In this document: one piece after another, positions 14,576 to 16,160 of the stretch
Position numbering within the stretch: position 1 is the stretch's first letter
How the letters are laid out: every line of letters begins with the position of its first letter
Assembly: GCA_029983505.1 (NCBI GenBank)
Contig: JASBZK010000040.1
Coordinates: forward strand, 1-16,160
DNA from: Porphyromonas sp.
GTDB lineage: Bacteria; Bacteroidota; Bacteroidia; Bacteroidales; Porphyromonadaceae
Direction of reading: 5' to 3'
DNA length: 16,160 nt
Translations under genes and position numbers: made by a program
The notes under the pieces: generated by a model
What the model was told of the DNA's origin: nothing
Seen by the model: the letters and a program-made list of their open reading frames with translations, nothing else
Databases searched by the model: none

Positions 14576-16160
14576 TCACCAAATTTTATAGGTCAGCATC
14601 AGTTTGAGGCTCCTTGGCTCGGCAGGAATGGGCTGGGTGCCGAGTGATTGCGCGATATAGGCTTTATTGAGGACGTTGTCGGCTTGAAGTCCGAATGTAA
14701 CTCCGGTGTCTTTCAGCGTGTAGCTCGCACCAAGGTTAAGCAGTGTGTAGGGGTCGTAGGAGAGCTTTCGCCCGAAGTCCCTGTAGATCTTATCCGTGTA
14801 GGTGACGCTGTAATTGAGGGACAGTCCGCGAAGCATACCTCGATTAAATTGGTAATCCCCGTAGGTGAAGAAAGTATGCTTGGGTACGTAATTCAGCAAG
14901 TCTCCGGTGCCTGCGCCTTTGAGCCCGAGTTCGTTCTCTGCCGTTGCGCCATACCGGGCATGGGTGAAGCCGTATCCCGCTGTCAGAAGCAAATTTTCGA
15001 CCGGTCGGTAACTCAGAGAAGTTTCGGCTCCCGTAGAGAGGACGGTACCTACTTGCGCCAAAACAGACCGGGTGACCGGTTTCCCCTTGACTTCGCCCTG
15101 CACTGTACCGATGGTTCGTACAAGGTTTTTCTGCGTTATGTGGTAGACGGAGAGACTTCCCTCGAGCTTGTCTCCGAGTCTGAATGTGGTTCCTAATTCT
15201 GCCTGGTACCCTGTGGTGGGGTCAAATACAGCCTTCTTGAAGTCGAGGGTGCTCTGGTCGATGACTTTTCCGTTCCTGTCAATGAGGATTTGTTTTTCAC
15301 TAAACGATCGTGCCCGTCTCTCCGGGGTAAAGAAATTGGCGTAGCTTGCGTATAGGCTTAGTTCTTTGATCGGTTCGTACACCAAGCCGACACGGTAGGT
15401 GAGGGAGTTGTAGACGAGGTTTGCCGTGTTTTCTCCTCTCTTGTAACGGTCTTTTCCGTCTACGGCTTCGGAGCTTTTGTAGTAGCGGATGGCGTAGTTA
15501 TTGTACCGGATGGCCAAGAGCGCTTTGAGTTGCGGGAAAAGCTCAATCAGATCTTGTGCAAAGACGCCGATGACTTGGGTGACGGAAGGGTGAGCCAGGC
15601 TGAACTTTTCGTACATCGGAGCCGAAGTGTCCGGGGTGTATGAGGAGATGACGGAGTTCACGCCCGGTCCCCATACGTCGTCGTTGCCTTTGGGGAAATG
15701 GGAGGCGTAAGGTGCGGCAGCCACATTGTATCCGGTGAATGAGACTCTGTCCATCAACGTATAGGATGCACCGAGCATCATTTGATTTTTGACAGCTCCC
15801 CAGTCAAACTTGAGGTTCAGATCCAGTTGGTCTTGAAATGTCTGCGCCTTGTGTCGGAAACGCAGAGGAAATGCGAGCTGCACGTGATCCAGGTCAATGT
15901 ACATTTTTTGTTTTCCTCTTGTGTAATAGTAGGGGTAGACGGGGTCTTTGCTCTCCGGGTAACTCAGTGTCTCGGTGGAGAAATAGTCGATGTCGTCGTG
16001 GTTGTACATCGCTCTATTGGAGATCTTCCAGCCGTTGGGCAGATAGCACGTGTACTTGAGGAGGGCATTGGCGTTGCGGTTATACATAAAGTCGCTTTGG
16101 TTATTGTAGCGCCGGCTCAGATCCAGACCATTGAGCATATCGCCCTCTCTGTAAATAAGA
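14576..16160 (-). CDS. TonB-dependent siderophore-type outer-membrane receptor, 5'-truncated
   Basis: The frame stays open through the right edge (LIYREGD precedes the internal Met at 16138), so only the C-terminal 527 residues are visible and signal peptide, TonB box and plug are missing. What remains is barrel: alternating strands, PTTGYQAELGTTFRLGDKLE and SLSVYHITQKNLVRT (the usual 'GyqaElGtk...slavY.itqkN' mark of FhuA/FoxA-type receptors), ALLAIRYNNYAIRYY, SLYASYANFFTPE and NLGASYTLKDTGVTFGLQAD near the end, finishing on an aromatic (YKIW). Receptors of this class import ferric siderophores; pairing with the PepSY membrane protein 2 bp downstream supports that. The ligand cannot be read from the sequence. 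It is not a SusC: the C-terminal SusC marks are absent. The promoter and any Fur site lie outside the window. Confidence 0.88.
   Translation of the reverse strand, partial: LIYREGDMLNGLDLSRRYNNQSDFMYNRNANALLKYTCYLPNGWKISNRAMYNHDDIDYFSTETLSYPESKDPVYPYYYTRGKQKMYIDLDHVQLAFPLRFRHKAQTFQDQLDLNLKFDWGAVKNQMMLGASYTLMDRVSFTGYNVAAAPYASHFPKGNDDVWGPGVNSVISSYTPDTSAPMYEKFSLAHPSVTQVIGVFAQDLIELFPQLKALLAIRYNNYAIRYYKSSEAVDGKDRYKRGENTANLVYNSLTYRVGLVYEPIKELSLYASYANFFTPERRARSFSEKQILIDRNGKVIDQSTLDFKKAVFDPTTGYQAELGTTFRLGDKLEGSLSVYHITQKNLVRTIGTVQGEVKGKPVTRSVLAQVGTVLSTGAETSLSYRPVENLLLTAGYGFTHARYGATAENELGLKGAGTGDLLNYVPKHTFFTYGDYQFNRGMLRGLSLNYSVTYTDKIYRDFGRKLSYDPYTLLNLGASYTLKDTGVTFGLQADNVLNKAYIAQSLGTQPIPAEPRSLKLMLTYKIW

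Noticed and set aside
14574..14582. TTG start at 14582 for the PepSY protein
   Set aside because: The ATG at 14573 is three codons downstream, is the commoner codon and avoids overlap with the receptor gene; no motif lies between.
1..16160. tRNA or rRNA genes and complete insertion sequences
   Set aside because: No cloverleaf, rRNA-like stretch or transposase frame was recognised on either strand.

Overview
The window reads as a Bacteroidota chromosome segment, most likely order Bacteroidales. It carries a SusC/SusD pair, a DUF6377/SusR-type membrane regulator and TAnnTTTG-type promoter boxes. The DNA is moderately GC-rich with strongly C-ending codons, so several long antisense ORFs appear that are not genes. 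I cannot fix the genus from sequence alone.

Positions 1-12140 (+ strand) form a compact starch/malto-oligosaccharide utilisation locus in the order susR-like (5' end cut by the window), susB (GH97 alpha-glucosidase), susC, susD, susE-like, susA (GH13 neopullulanase/cyclomaltodextrinase type). The model is: SusE and SusD hold glucan at the cell surface; SusC imports it with TonB energy; SusA and SusB split it to glucose in the periplasm; the SusR-like protein senses maltose-type sugars through a periplasmic sensor and activates transcription through a cytoplasmic HTH. A dyad/direct-repeat operator candidate lies just upstream of a promoter candidate before susB. A surface amylase (SusG) and SusF are not seen in the window. 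An intrinsic terminator sits between susE and susA, and a structured repeat sits between susD and susE, so expression within the cluster is probably graded.

Positions 12219-12869 (+) encode an unrecognised secreted protein with an 'edG.qVlLypDGTW'-like N-terminus and about five tandem ~18-residue aromatic repeats. A promoter candidate precedes it.

Positions 13089-16160 (- strand) are a convergent iron-acquisition pair: a TonB-dependent siderophore-type receptor (5' end cut by the window), followed 2 bp later by a four-helix PepSY membrane protein of the FoxB/PiuB type, probably a siderophore/iron reductase.

The main feature not explained by genes is a family of ~65-90 bp imperfect palindromic repeats built from CGAGACACGTACC and GGTCTGTACC. 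It occurs in all four intergenic gaps longer than 150 bp (near 1413, 4040, 8857 and 12985). Two copies look like transcription terminators.
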